64,000 bases of DNA from Aristolochia californica (GCA_029961685.1 JARWKL010000006.1:10732748-10796747), one strand, 5' to 3'; shown: positions 14,328-27,300, counted from the stretch's first letter. Notes: a model not told the origin generated them from the letters alone. Made by a program: numbers and translations.

Positions 14328-14424
14328 TTCAACCCTAATAGCTTTGAATTTTATAAGTAAGAGATTTGTAATTGATCCTACACATGTTTTAAATATGGAT
14401 ATGCTTGTTAGAAACATATTAAAG
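14231..14424. repeat. 97-bp partial tandem duplication and block junction
   Basis: Two direct copies begin at 'ttcaacc' (14231 and 14328) and each runs to the 'taaag' after the ATGCATGC-equivalent region. The two differ clearly: the second has 'gcttgttagaaacatatt', the first 'acatgtttgatatatgct'. The second copy matches the monomer near 23910-24000, so the boundary at 14328 is also the left edge of the long-range duplicated block. The interval between register points (13676-14441) is 765 bp. Confidence 0.7.
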
Positions 14425-17400
14425 ATGCAAATGACTTATCAGATCCAAACTTCATTAAATTCTCAAGTGAATGTGTGGTGGAATATTTGCCCGAGTCAAA
14501 CAAGCCATTATTTTGCTCATTTACATAAAAGCTAACTTAACAATCATAATGATTGTAAAGTGATTTATTTGTTTAATCATGCGTAATGGTCTATATTTTT
14601 GTAAGAAATGACTAATGGATTGGGAGTCAACACTCAGTTAAAAATCCGTCGCCTCCCCCATTTCCCGACGATTGCGAAACCTAATATATAAAAACAAGAA
14701 AGAGTTTGCAATCCCTAAAAATTATGGGCACTTTTTGGAATTATCTCTATCTACATTTCTGCATATCCATTTTAGATGTATACTTTTTTGTTAAATCAAA
14801 ACTTGAGTTTTCACTTTTTCCTTGCTCTCATAAACAAAGAGATAAAAAGGCAAATAGATCACAACAAAATCAAAATTTTATATTTTATGCATGCAAAAAA
14901 ATTAAAACAACAACAAATTTAAGTAAAGAAAATTTATTCACACACCACAAATGAACACAAAAGTTTTGATATCCAAGTTTTGGAAATTCCACTAGTTCAA
15001 CCCTAGTAGCTTGGAATTTTATAAGAAAGAGATTTCTAATTGATCCTATACATGTTTTAAATATGGATATGCTTGCTTGAAACATGTTAAAAATGCAAAT
15101 GGCATATGGGATCACAACCTCATTAAATTCTCAAATCAACATGCACTGGGATATTTACCCGAGTCAAATAAGCCATTATTTTACCCATTTACAAATAAGC
15201 TGACCTAGAAATCATAGATGATTGTAAAGTGATTTATCGGTCAATCATGCGTAACGGGCTATGTTTTTGTGAGAAATGCCCGATGGATTGGAAGTAAACA
15301 CTCGGTTAAAAATGCCACGCTTCCCCTTTTCCTGACGATTGTGAAACCTAATATATAAAAACTAAAAAGTATTTGCAATCCCTAAAAATTATAGTCACTT
15401 TTTGGAATTATCTCTCTCCACATTTTTTCATTTCCATTTTAGATGAAAACTTTTTTCTTAAATCGAAACTTGAGTTTTGACTTTTCCCTTTATCTTGTAA
15501 TAAAAGGATCAAATGGCAAATAGATCACAACAAAACTAAAATATTAGAGTTTATGTATGCAAAAAATTTAAAACAAAAACAAATGTATGTAAAGAAAATT
15601 TATTCACACGCCACAAATGGATGCAAAAGTTTTCTTATCCAAGTTTGGGAAATTCCACTAGTTCAACCCTCATAATAAGAAAGATATTTCTAATTGATCC
15701 TACACATGTTTTAAATATGGATGTGCATGTTTGAAATAAGTTAAAGATGAAAATGACCAATAGGATCCAGACCTCTTTAAATTCTCAAGTGAACGTGCAC
15801 TGGGATATTTACTCGAGTCAAACATGCCACTATTTTTCACATTTGCAAAAAAGCTGACCTAACAATCATAGATGATTTTAAAGTGATTTATCAGTGAATC
15901 ATGCGTAACGGGCTATATTTTTTTGTAAGAAATGACTTATCGATTGGGAATCAACACTCAGATAAAAATCCCCCGCATCCTCCTTTCCCCGATGACTGCG
16001 AAACCTAATGTATAAAAACAAGAAAGAGTTTGCAATCCCTAAAAAATAGATAAACTTTTTGGAATTATCTCTCTCTACATTTGTGAATTTCTATTTTAGA
16101 TGTATAATTTTTTCTTAATTCAAAATGTGAGTTTTAACTTTTCCCTTTATCACATAAACAAAGAGAAAAAAAGGCAAATACATCACAACAAATTGAAATT
16201 TTTTTTGTTTATTTATGCAAAAAATTTAAAACAACAACAAATGTATGTAAAAACAATTTATTCACACACCACATATGAACACAAAAGTTTTGATATCCAA
16301 GTTTGGGAAATTCCACTAGTTCAACCCTAATAGCTTTGAATTTTATAAGAAAGGGATTTCTAATTGATCCTACACATGTTTTAAATGTGGATAAGCATGC
16401 TTGAAACATTTTAAAGATTAAAATGACCTATGAGATCCAGACCTCATTTTATTCTCAAGTGAACGTGTGGTGGGATATTTACCCGAGTCAAATAACCCAT
16501 TATTTTGCCCACTTACAAAAAACAAGACCTAACTATCATAAATGATTGTAAAGTGATTTATCAGTCAATCATGCCTAAGGGGCTATATTTTTGTAAGAAA
16601 TGACTTATGGATTGGGAGTCAACACTCAGTTAAAAATCCCCCTCTTCCCCCTTTTCTCGACGATTCTGAAACCTAATATATAAAACGAAGAAAGAGTTTG
16701 CAATCCCTAAAAATTATGGGCACTTTTTGGAATTATCTCTCTCTACATTTCGGCATTTCTATTTTAGATGTATACTTTTTATTAAATCAAAACTTGAGTT
16801 TTCACTTTTCCCTCTATCTCTTAAACAAAGAGATAAAAAGGCAAATAGATCACACCAAATGAAAATTTTAGAGTTTATGTATGAAAAAAATTTAAAAAAA
16901 TAACAAATTTAAGTTAAGAAAATTTATTCTTACTCCAAAAATGAAGACAAAAGTTTTGATAACCAAGTTTGGGAAATTCCACTAGTTCAACCCTAGTAAC
17001 TTGGAATTTTATAAGAAAGAAATTTCTAATTGATCCTACACCTGTTTTAAATATGGATATGCATGCTTGAAACATGTTCAAGATGAAAATGACCGATGAG
17101 ATCCATACCTTATTAAATTCTCAAGTGAACGTGTGGTGGGATATTTACCCGAGTCAAATAAGCCATTATTTTGCCCACTTACAAAAAAGCTGACCTAACT
17201 ATCATAGATGATTGTAAAGTGATTTATCATTCAATCATGTCTAAGGGCCTATATTTTTGTAAGATATGACTTATGGATTGGGAGTCAACACTCAGTTAAA
17301 AATCCTCCGCCTCACCCTTTCCCGATAATTGTGAAACCTAATATATAAAAACTAGAAAGAGTTTGCAATCCCTTAAAATTACATAGACTTTTTGGAATTA

Positions 17401-17660
17401 TCTCTCTCTATATTTGTGCATTTCTATTTTAGATGTATACTTTTTTTCTTAAAACAAAACTTCAGTTTACACTTTTCCCTCTATCTCTTAAACAAAGAGA
17501 TAAAAAGGCAAATAGATCACTACAAAATCAAAATTTTAGAGTTTATGTTTGCAAAAAAATTAAAACAACAACAAATATAAGTAAAGAAATTTTTTTCACA
17601 CACCACAAATGAACGCAAAAGTTTTGATATCCTATTTTGGGAAATTCCACTAGTTCAACC
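14328..17660. repeat. Long-range duplicated satellite block, copy 1
   Basis: Register points lie at 14441, 15109, 15763, 16433 and 17099. Private variants are shared with the block beginning at about 23910, at an offset of about 9,580-9,597 bp. They include 'gttagaaacatattaaag', 'actaaaaagtatttgc' (15359 and 24938), 'catgccactattt' (15823 and 25416), 'cttatcgattgggaatcaac' (15942 and 25533) and 'aagggattt' (16347 and 25941). The match continues across the retrotransposon at 25951-28723 into 28724-29400, for example in 'gcctatgagatc' and 'ctaactat.atagatg'. Copy 1 lacks the transposon and so supplies the empty site. Confidence 0.7.
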
Positions 17661-20100
17661 CTAATAGCTTGGAATTTTATAGGAAAGAGATTTCTAATTG
17701 ATCTTACACATGTTTTAAATATGGATATGCATGCTTGAAACATGTTAAAGATGAAAATGACCAATGGGATCCAAACCTCATTAATTTCCCATGTGAACGT
17801 GTGTTGGGATATTTACCCGAATCAAACTAGCCAGTATTTTGCCCATTTACAAAAAAAACTGCCCTAACAATCATATTTGATTGTAAAGTGATTTATCAGT
17901 AAATCATGCGAAACGGGCTATATTTTTTTAAGAAATGACTTATGGATTGGGAATCAACACTCAGATAATAATCCCCCACCTCCCCCTTTGCCCGACGGTT
18001 GTAAATAAAAACTAGAAAGAGTTTGCAATCCTTAAAAATTACATAAATGTTTTGGAATTATCTCTTTTTAAATTTTTGCATTTCCATTTTAGTTGTAAAA
18101 TTTTCTCTTAAATCAAAACTTGAGTTTTCACTTTTCCCTATATCTCGTAAATAAAGAGATAAAAAGGCAAATAGATCACAGCAAAATGAAAATTTTAGAG
18201 TTTATGTATGTAAAAAATTTAAAAAAACAACAAATGAAAGTAAAGAAAATTTATTCACAGACCAAAAATGAAGGCAAAAGTTTTGATATCCAAGTTTGAA
18301 AAATTCCACTAGTTCAACTCTAGTAACTTGAAATTTCATAAGAAAGAGATTTCTAATTGATCCTACACATGTTTTAAATATGGATATGCATGCTTGAAAC
18401 ATGGTAAAAATGAAAATGACCTATGAGATCCAGACCTTATTAAATTCTCAAGTGAACATGTGGTGGGATATTTACCTGAGTCAAACAAGCCATTATTTTG
18501 CCCACTTACAAAAAAGTTGACCTAACTACCATAGATGATTGTAAAGTGATTTATCATTCAATTATGTGTAAGTGGCTATATTTTTGTAAGAAATGACTTA
18601 TGGATTGGGGGTCAACACTCAGTTAAAAATCCCCACCCTCACCCTTTTCCCGATGATTGCCAAACCTAATATATAAAAACAAGAAAGAGTTTTCAATCCC
18701 TTATAATTACAAATAATTTTTGGAATTATCTCTATCTACATTTGTGCATTTCCATTTTAGATGTATACTTTTTTCATAAAAAAAACCTGAGTTTTCATTT
18801 TTCCCTTTATCTCGTAAACAAAGATAAACAGGCAAATAGATCACAACAAAATGAAATATTTAGAGTTTATGTATGCAAAAAAATTACAACAACAACAAAT
18901 GTAAGTAAATAAAATTCAACCCTAATAGCTTGGAATTTTATAAGAAAGAGATTTCAAATTGACCCTACACATGTTTTAAATATAGATATGCATGCTTGAA
19001 ACATGTTAAAGATGAAAATGACCTATGGGATCCAAACCTCTAGAAATTCTCAAGTGAACGTGCAGTGGGATATTTATCCGAGTCAAACAAGCCTTTTTTA
19101 TGCCCATTTACAAAAAAACAAAATTAAATAACAATCATAGATGATTGTCATGTGATTTATCGGTCAATCATGGGTAATGGTCTATATTTTTTTAAAAAAT
19201 GACTTATCAATTAGCAGTCAACACTCAGTTAGAAATCCTCCGCCTCCCCCTTTTCCCAATGATTGTGAAACCTAATATATAAAAATTAGAAAGACTTTGC
19301 AATCCCTAAAAATTACGGACACTTTTTGGAATTATCTCTCTCTACATTTGTGCATTTCCATTTTAGATATATACTTTTTTCATACAAAATAACGTGAATT
19401 TTCACTTTTCCCTTAATCACGTAAACAGAGATAAACAGGCAAATAGATCACAACAAAATGAAATATTTAGAGTTTATGTATGCAAAAAACTTAAAACAAC
19501 AACAAATGTAAGTAAAGAAAGTTCAACCCTAATAGCTTGGAATTTTATAAGAAAGAGATTTCTAATTGACCCTACACATGTTTTAAATATGGATATGCAT
19601 GCTTGAAACATGTTAAAGAGGCAAATGACCTATGGGATCTGGACCTCATGAAATTCTCAAGTGAATGTGCGGTGGGATATTTACCTGAGTCAAACAAGCC
19701 ATTATTATGCCCATTTACAAAAATGTTGAGCTACCAATCATAGATAATTTTCATGTGATTTATCCGTTAATCATGCATAATGCTCTATATGTTTTTAACA
19801 AATGACTTATCGATTAGGAGTCAACTCTCAATTATAAATCCTCCGCCTCCCCCTTTTACCGACGATTGCGAATCCTAAATTATTAATATTAGAAAGAGTT
19901 TGCAATCCATAAAAATTACGGACACTTTTTGGTATTATCTCTCTCAACATTTGGGCATTTCCAATTTAGATGTATACCTTTTTTCTTAAATCAAAACCTG
20001 AGTTTTCACTTTTCCCTTAATCTCAAAACAAATAGATAAAAAGGCAAATAGATCACAATAAAATGAAAGTTTTAAAGTTTATGTCTACAAAACAAGTCAA
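17661..20100. repeat. Satellite array with two consecutive S-type monomers
   Basis: Register points lie at 17767, 18426, 19028 and 19635. The two 602-607-bp intervals are S-subfamily monomers in tandem. They have the 65-bp deletion and the linked variants 'attgaccctacac' and 'catgaaattctc' (the first of the pair has 'ctagaaattctc'). At about 20090-20100 a further deletion of about 260 bp joins 'tttatgtctacaaaa' to 'caagtcaaacaagtcatt', so the next register interval (19635-20709) is 1,074 bp. No gene seen. Confidence 0.8.
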
Positions 20101-20274
20101 ACAAGTCATTATTTTGCCCAATTAAATAAAAGCTGACCTAACAATCATAGATAATTGTAATGTGATTTATTGGTCAATCATGCGTCACGGGCTATATTTT
20201 TTTAAGAAATGACTTTTGGATTGGGAGTCAACACTCAGTTAAAAATCCCCCGCCTCCCCCTTTTCCTGACGATT

Positions 20275-22240
20275 GCGAAACCGAATACATAAAATCAAGA
20301 AAGAGTTTGCAATCCTTAAAAAATTTGGGCACTTTTTGGAATTATTGCTCTCTACAATTGTGCATTTCCATTTTAAATGTATACTTTTTTCTTAAATAAA
20401 AAGTTGAGTTTTCACTTTTCCCTTTGTCTCAGAAATAAAAAAATAAAAAGGCAAATAGATCACTTCAAAATGAAAATTTTAGTGTTTTTGGATGCAAAAA
20501 ATTTAAAACAACAACAAATGTTAGTAGAGAAAATTTATTCACACACCACAAATGAAAACATAAGTTTTAATATCCAAGTTTGGGTATTCCACTAGTTCAA
20601 CCCTAATAGCTTGAAATTATTTAAGAAAGAGATTTCTAATTGTTCCTACACATGTTTTAAATGTGGATATGCATGGTTGAAACATGTTAAAGATGCAAAT
20701 GACTTATGGGATCCAAACCACATTGAATTCCTAAGTGAACATGTGGTGGGATATTTAGCCGAGTCAGACAAGCCATTAGTTTGCCCATTTACGAAAAAGA
20801 TGACCTAACAATCATAGATGATTGTAAAGTGATTTATCGGTCAACCATGTGTAACGAGCTTTATTTTTGTGAGAAATGCCTTATGGATTGGGATTCAACA
20901 CTCAGTTAAAAATCCCCCACCTCTCCCTTTTCCCGACGATTACGAACCGAATACATAAAAACAAGAAAGAGTTTGCAATCCTAAAAAATTTCGGGCACTT
21001 TTTGGAATTATCGCACTCTACAATTGTGCATTTCCATTTTAGATGTATACTTTTTTCTTAAATCAAAACTTGAGTTTTCACTTTTCCCTTTGTCTCGTAA
21101 ACAAAAAAATAAAAATGCAAATAGATCACATCAAAATGAAAATTTTAGTGTTTTTGGATGCAATAAAATTTAAACAACAACAAATGTAAGTAAAGAAAAT
21201 TTATTCACACACCACAAATTAACAAAAAAGTTTTGATATCCAAGTTTGAGTATTCCACTAGTTCAACCCTAATAGCTTGAAATTATTTAAGAAAGAGATT
21301 TCTAATTGTTCCTACACATGTTTTAAATGTGGATATGCATGGTTGAAACATGTTAAAGATACAAATGACTGATTGAATCCAAACCACATTAAATTCCTAA
21401 GTGAACATGTGGTGTGATATTTACCCGAGTCAGACAAGCCATTATTTTTCCCTTTTACAAATGAGGTGACCTAACAATCATAGATGATTGTATAGTTATT
21501 TTTCGGTCAATCATGTGTAACACACTTTATTTTTGTGAGAAATGCCTTATGGATTGGGAGTCAACACTGAGTTAAAAATCCCCTGCCTCCCCCTTTTCCC
21601 GACGATTGCGAAATCGAATACATAAAAACAAGAAAGAGTATGCAATCCTTAAAACTTTTGGCACTTTTTGGAATTATCGGTCTCTACAATTGTGCATTTC
21701 CAGTTTAGATGTATACTTTTTTCTTAAATTAAAACTTGAGTTTTCACTTTTCCCTTTGTCTTGTAAACAAAAAAATAAAAAGGCAAATAGATCACATTAA
21801 AATGAAAATTTTAGTGTTTTTGGATGCAAAATATTTAAAACAACTACAAATGTGAGTAAAGAAAATTTATTCACACACCACAAATTAACACAAAAGTTTT
21901 GATATCCAAGTTTGGGTATTCCACTAGTTTAACCCTAATAGCTTGAAATTTTTTAAGAAAGAGATTTCTTATTCTTCCTACACATGTTTTAAATGTGGAT
22001 ATGCATGGTTGAAACATGTTAAAGATGCAAATGACTTATGGGATCCAAACCTCATTAAATTGCCAAGTGAACATGTGGTGGGATATTTACCCGAGTCAAA
22101 TAAGCCATTATTTTGCCCATTTACAAAAAAAGTGACCTAACAATCATAGATGATTGTAAAGTGATTTATCGGTCAATCATGTGTAACGGGCTTTATTTTT
22201 TAGAGAAATGCCTTATGGATTGGGAGTCAACACTCAGTTA
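20275..22240. repeat. Homogenised run of three near-alike monomers
   Basis: Register points at 20709, 21375 and 22041 are 666 bp apart. The three share variants that are scarce or absent in their immediate neighbours: 'cgaatacataaaa' after the C-rich strip, 'tcacttttccctttgtct', 'agtgtttttggatgc', 'gtattccactag', 'ttgttcctacacatg', 'aaatgtggatatgcatgg' and 'gtgaacatgtggtg'. Some of these ('gaatacataaaaacaag', 'ttgttcc') recur in monomers of the seven-unit repeat at 41-50 kb. The trio therefore looks like a local amplification of that monomer type. No gene. Confidence 0.75.
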
Positions 22241-23909
22241 AAAATCCCCTGCCTCCCCTTTTCCCGACTATTACAAAACCTAATATTCAAAAACTAGAAA
22301 GAGTTTGCAATCTGATAAAATTTCGGACACTTTTTGGAATTATCTCTCTCTACATTTGTGCCTTTCTGTTTTAGATGTATACTTTTTTCTTAAATCAAAA
22401 CTCGATTTTTCAAATTTCGCTTTTTCTCGTAAATAAAGAGATAAAAAGGAAAATAGATCACAACAAAATGAAAATTTTAGAGTTTATGTAAGCGAAAATT
22501 TTAAACAACAAAAAATGTATGTAAAAAAAATTTATTCACACACCACAAATGAACACAAAAGTTTTGATATCCAAGTTTGGAAAATTCCACAAGTTTAACC
22601 CTAAGAGCTTGGAATTTTATAAGAAAGATATTTCTAATTGACCCTACACATGTTTTAAATATGAATATGCATGCTTGTAATATTTTAAAGATGCAAATGA
22701 CCTTATGGGATCCAAACCTCATTAAATTCTCAAGTGACCGTGCGTTGGGATATTTACCTGAGTCAAACAAGCTACTATTTTGACCATTTACTAAAACACT
22801 GACCTAACAATCATAGATGATTGTAAAGTGATTTATCCATCAATTATGCTTAATGATCTATATTTTAGTAAGAAATGACTTATGGATTGGGAGTCAATAC
22901 TCGGTAAAAAATCCCCCGCCTCCCCGTTTTCCCAACGATTGTGAAACCCCATATTTAAAAACAAGAAAGAGTTTGCAATCCCTAACAATTACGGACACTT
23001 TTTCAAATTATCTTTATTTACATTTTTGCATTTCTATTTTAGAGGTATACTTTTTTCTTATATCAAAACCTGAGTTTTCACTTTTCCCTTTATCCCGTAA
23101 AGAAAGAGATAAAAAGGTAAATAGACCAGAACGAAATAAAAATTCTAGAGTTTATGTACGCAAAAAATTTAAAACAACAACAAATGTACGTAAAGAAAAT
23201 TTATTCACACACCAAAAAGGAACATAAAAGTTTTCATATCCATGTTTAGGAAATTCCACAAGTTCAACCCTAATAGCTTGGAATTTCATAAGAAACAGAT
23301 TTCTAATTGATCCTACACATGTTTTAAATATAGATATGCATGCTTGAAACATGTTAAAGATGCAAATGACTTTTGAGATCCAAACCACATTAAATTCTAA
23401 AGGGAACGTGTGGTAGGATATTTACCCGAGTCAAACAAGCTATTGTTTTGCCCATTTACAAAAAAGCTAACCTAGTGATTTATCGGTCATTCTTGTGTAA
23501 CGGGCTATATTTTTGTGAGAAATGCCTTATGGATTGGGAGTCAACACTCACTTAAAAATCCCCCGCATCCCCTTTTCCTTGCGATTGTGAAACCTAATAT
23601 ATAAAAACTAGAAAGAGTTTGCAATCCCTAAAAATTACAAACACTTTTTGGAATTATCTCTCTTTACATTTGTGCATTTGCATTATAGATGTAAACTTTT
23701 TTTTAAAATCAAAACTTGAGTTTTCACTTTTCCCTTTAACTCGTAAATAAAGATATTATAAGGTAAATAGATGACAACAAAATGAAAATTTTACACTTTA
23801 TGTATGGAAAAAATTGTAAACAATGACAAATGTAAGTAAAGAAAATGTATTCACACACCACAAATGAATACAAAAGTTTTGATATCCAAGTTTGGGAAAT
23901 TCCACTAGT
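22241..23909. repeat. Satellite array, ordinary full-length monomers
   Basis: Register points lie at 22708 and 23376, with intervals of 667-668 bp, then about 646 bp to 24022. The last is shortened by about 20 bp at 23471, where 'gctaacctag' runs into 'tgatttatcgg' and the CAATCAT dyad is lost. This is one of the few monomers without the dyad. Nothing else is visible. Confidence 0.85.
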
Positions 23910-25945
23910 TTAACCCTAATAGCTTGAAATTTTATAAGAAAGAGATTTCTAATTGATCCTACGCATGTTTTAAATATGGATATGCATGTTAGAAACATAT
24001 TAAAGATGCAAATGACTTATTGGATCCTAACCTCATTAAATTCTCAAGTGAACGTGTCGTGGGATATTTTCCTGAGTCAAACAAACCCTTATTTTGCTCA
24101 TTTACAAAATAGCTGACCTAACAATCATAGATGATTATAAAGTGATTTATTAGTCAATCATGCATAATGGTCTATATTTTTGTAAGAAGTGACTTATGGA
24201 TTGGGAGTCAACACTTAGTTAAAAATCCCCGGCCTGCCCCATTTCCCGACGATTGCGAAACCTAATATATAAAAACATGAAAGAGTTCGCAATCCCCAAA
24301 AATTACAGGCACTTTGTGGTATTATCTCCCTCTACGTATCTGCATTTCCATTTAAGATGTATACTTTTTAGTTAAATCAAAACTTGAGTTTTCACTTTTC
24401 CCTTTATCTCGTAAACAATGAGATAAAAAGGCCAATATATCACAACAAAATCAAAATTTTATATTTTATGTATGTAAAAAATTTAAAACAACAACAAATG
24501 TAAGTAAAGAAAATTTATTCACACACCACAAATGAACACAAAAGTTTTGATATCCAAGTTTGGGAAATTCCACTAGTTCAACCCTAATTGCTAGGAATTT
24601 TATAAGAAAGAGATTTCTAATTGATCCTACACATGTTTTAAATATTGATATGCATGCTTGAAAGATGTTAAAGATGCAAATGACCTATAGGATCCAAACC
24701 TCATTAAATTCTCAAGTGAACATGCGATGGGATATTTACCTAAGTAAAATTAGCCATTATTTTGCCCATTTACAAAAAAGCTGACCTAACAATCATAGAT
24801 GATTGTAAAGAGATTTATCGGTCAATCATGCGTAACGGGCTATATTTTTGTGAGAAATACCTTATGGATTGAGCGTCAAAACTTAGTTAAAAATCTCCCG
24901 CCTCCCCTTTCCTCTATGATTACGAAACCTAATATGTAAAAACTAAAAAGTATTTGCAATCCCTAAAAATTATGGACACTTTTTGGAATTATCTTTCTCT
25001 ACATTTTTGCATTTCCATTTTAGATGTAAAATTTTTTCTTAAATCACAAATTGAGATTTCACTTTTCCCTTTATCTTGTAAATAAAGAGATAAAAAGGAA
25101 AATAGATCACAACAAAACTCAAATTTTAGAGTTTATGTATGCAAAATATTTCAACAACAACAAATGTAAGTAAAGAAAATTTATTCACACACCACAAATG
25201 AACATAAAAGTTTTGATATCCAAGTTTCGGAAATTCTACTAGTTCAACCCTAATAGCTTCGAATTTTATAAGAAAGAGATTTCTAATTGATCCTACACAT
25301 GTTTTGAATATAGATATGCATGCTTGAAAAAAGTTAAAAATGCAAATGACCAATGGGATGCAAGCCTCATTAAATTCTCAAGTGAACGTGCGTTCGGATA
25401 TTTACCCGAGTCAAACATGCCACTATTTTGTGCATTTACAAAAAAACTGACCTAACAATCATAGATGATTGTAAAGTGATTTATCAGTCAATCATACGTA
25501 ACGGGTTATATTTTTGTAAGAAATGACTTATCGATTGGGAATCAACACTCAATTAAAATTCCCCCGCCTCCTCCTTTTCCCGACGATTGCGAAACCTAAT
25601 ATATAAAAACAAGAAAGATTTTGCAACCCCTAAAAAGTATAGAAACTTTTTTCAATTATCTCTCTCTACATTTGTGAATTTCCATTTTAGATATATTCTT
25701 TTTTCTTAAATCAAAATGTGAGTTTTTACTTTTCCCTTTATCTCGTAAAAAAAGAGATAAAAAGGCAAATAGATCACAACAAAATGAAAATTTTGTTGTT
25801 TATGTATGTAAAAAATTTAAAACAACGACAAATGTAAGTAAAAAAAATTTATTCACAACCACAAATGAACACAAAAGTTTTGATATCCAAGTTTGGGAAA
25901 TTCCACTAGTTCAACCCTAATAGCTTGGAATTTTATAAGCAAGGG
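23910..25945. repeat. Long-range duplicated satellite block, copy 2 (left part)
   Basis: Register points at 24022, 24690 and 25356 match those at 14441, 15109 and 15763 in the first copy, together with the private variants listed there. The block is interrupted at 25946-25950 by the retrotransposon target site and resumes at 28724. Removing the element (2,773 bp plus a 5-bp duplication) leaves a register interval of 667 bp between 25356 and 28801, so the insertion cost no satellite sequence. Confidence 0.75.
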
Positions 25946-25950
25946 ATTTA
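25946..25950. repeat. Target-site duplication, left copy
   Basis: ATTTA lies directly before the element's TG terminus. The right copy, ATTTC at 28724-28728, differs at one base. The uninterrupted satellite site in the paralogous block (about 16350, 'gggatttctaattg') shows ATTTC, so the left copy has mutated. A 5-bp duplication is usual for LTR retrotransposons. Confidence 0.75.
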
Positions 25951-26391
25951 TGTTGAATTTGTAGAAAAGGAAAATACTTCATTGACATCAATAACTTGTT
26001 GTAATCAGAGTACATGAACATCTATTTATAATAGAGGAAGGTTGTAGAGACCAATTACAATAAAACTACCCTTGTCCCAATTACACCCAAACTCTAACAC
26101 CTAAGGTAAGTCCTAACATAATTAAATAACTCAATATAGATAAAAGACAAATAGAACTCAAAATAAAACTCTTCTTGGTCGTGACCATAAGATAAAGATA
26201 CTTTTGTGAGTCCTTCTTGATCTTCCAACTAATGTGATGAGGATGCCAACTCATGGTAATCATTGTGAGTCCTACTTCTTATGGGCTTGGGCCCATCTTG
26301 TGGGCCTTCCTTGGTTATGTGGCCCATGTGATGATAATCTTACATATGTGGGCCTTCCTTGGTTGTTTGCGCTTGAGCTTATCTTCCAACA
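25951..26391 (-). mobile_element. 3' LTR of the copia-type element
   Basis: 441 bp. On the minus strand it starts TGTTGGAAGAT (at 26391) and ends AATTCAACA (at 25951). A TATAAATAG box lies on the minus strand at 26022-26030, suitable for an LTR promoter. It contains two copies of 'gggccttccttgg' about 48 bp apart; the other LTR has only one. That accounts for the whole length difference (441 against 393 bp), consistent with loss or gain between direct repeats after insertion. Confidence 0.88.
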
Positions 26392-26450
26392 CTCCCCCTC
26401 AAGCTGGGGGTGAGAGAACAACATGAACTCCCAGCTTTCTGCAAATGATG
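26392..26450 (-). pseudogene. Polypurine tract and remnant of a copia pol C-terminus
   Basis: On the minus strand GAGGGGGAG (26392-26400) directly precedes the LTR start. This is the position and form of a plant copia polypurine tract, which primes plus-strand DNA synthesis. An open frame on the minus strand (26614 to 26399) ends with residues KLGVHVVLSPPA and a TGA inside the tract. A KLG...P-A-stop ending just before the purine tract is characteristic of the RNase H end of plant copia polyproteins. Upstream of these residues I see no conserved pol motif, so this is a short relic. Confidence 0.6.
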
Positions 26451-26477
26451 TATAAAATATTTTTGTATAAAATGGCA

Positions 26478-26500
26478 CATCTTCCAACATTCCCCTTCAC
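26478..26500 (-). other. Internal purine tract plus LTR-start-like motif
   Basis: On the minus strand a GAAGGGGAA-like tract is followed by TGTTGGAAGATG. It nearly repeats the true boundary 90-100 bp away (GAGGGGGAG then TGTTGGAAGAT). A third TGTTGGAAGATG-like word lies at 27068-27079. These may be relics of an older nested or duplicated LTR edge inside the element. The match covers only about 20 bp. Confidence 0.4.
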
Positions 26501-26760
26501 GTTGTTGGGTCCTTCCATGAGGCCCTGTGCATTATATAAGTGAGAGTGAAAATCACTCCTAGCCGCTAAGCCATTGTTCCATAATCCAGTCTTAATGCTT
26601 GATGTAGGGCACACTCCACTGCTATCAGTAGTGTGTCTATCGGCATTGCTCTGAAGTGTCCACCACTGTGTCCCTCCACAGGAAAACGACTCTCAAGTGG
26701 TGGGAGACTTAAAAGCCATTATAGGGGGGGATAACTTAGATTTAATCATAAGTTCCTCTG

Positions 26761-26980
26761 TCATGGACTTCCAACCACAAATAAATTTCATCTTTTTTTA
26801 TGGGGATGGAGTTCCCTCCGTCATGGACTTCCAACCACAAATAATTTTCATCTTTTTGACGGGGATGAAGTTCCTCCATTGTGGACTTCCAACCGCAAAT
26901 AATTTTCATCTTTTTTATGGGGATGAAGTTCCTTCGTCCTGGACTCCCAACCACAAATAATTTTCATCTTTTTGATGGGG
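26761..26980. repeat. Tandem repeat of 58-60 bp inside the element, ~3.75 copies
   Basis: Units start at 26761, 26821, 26879 and 26937, each with 'tggactTCCAACCacaaata', 'ttttcatctttt' and 'ggggatg.agttcc'. Because 60 is a multiple of three, the frame stays open through the first units and yields repeating peptides on both strands. I attach no function to these. Minisatellites of this kind are common in the non-coding interior of non-autonomous LTR elements. Confidence 0.85.
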
Positions 26981-27256
26981 TAAAATAAATGATGACATGA
27001 AGCCACCTCTTCTTAAATAATAATGTCCCAAAAGAGACATAATAGCAGTAACTGTATATAACATGACCATCTTCCAACACATATAACACGAGCAATAATA
27101 AACTTTGTAAAAGAACCCATGAAATAATCGAATATAAAATTTTCTTCATTAATGCACAAGCTTCATCTTTTGTACTCCACCTTTCTTGAATACTTTGGTC
27201 ACATAAACTTATCCACAACATAAACAATAAAATATCTCTTTCTTGTACTTCTTCTA

Positions 27257-27300
27257 CTTCTCCCCCTCAAGCTGGGATGTAATGGCAGTGATCCCAGCTT
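27257..27300 (-). other. Second purine tract with a perfect 10-bp hairpin
   Basis: The minus strand reads AAGCTGGGAT, a 12-nt loop, then ATCCCAGCTT, a perfect 10-bp inverted repeat, running into GAGGGGGAG. It resembles the element's real pol-end and purine-tract sequence at 26392-26440 ('aagctggga' ... 'ccagcttgagggggag'). No LTR start follows here. It is most likely a duplicated or inherited relic of a copia 3' end. Confidence 0.55.

Noticed and set aside
22853..23227. 124-codon plus-strand open frame as a gene
   Set aside because: It lies wholly in satellite sequence, matches chance open frames in other monomers at the same register, and has no recognisable domain or preferred codon use.
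26697..26960. A repeat-containing protein gene on either strand
   Set aside because: The frame is open only because a 58-60-bp minisatellite happens to lack stops. It sits in the non-coding interior of the copia-type element.
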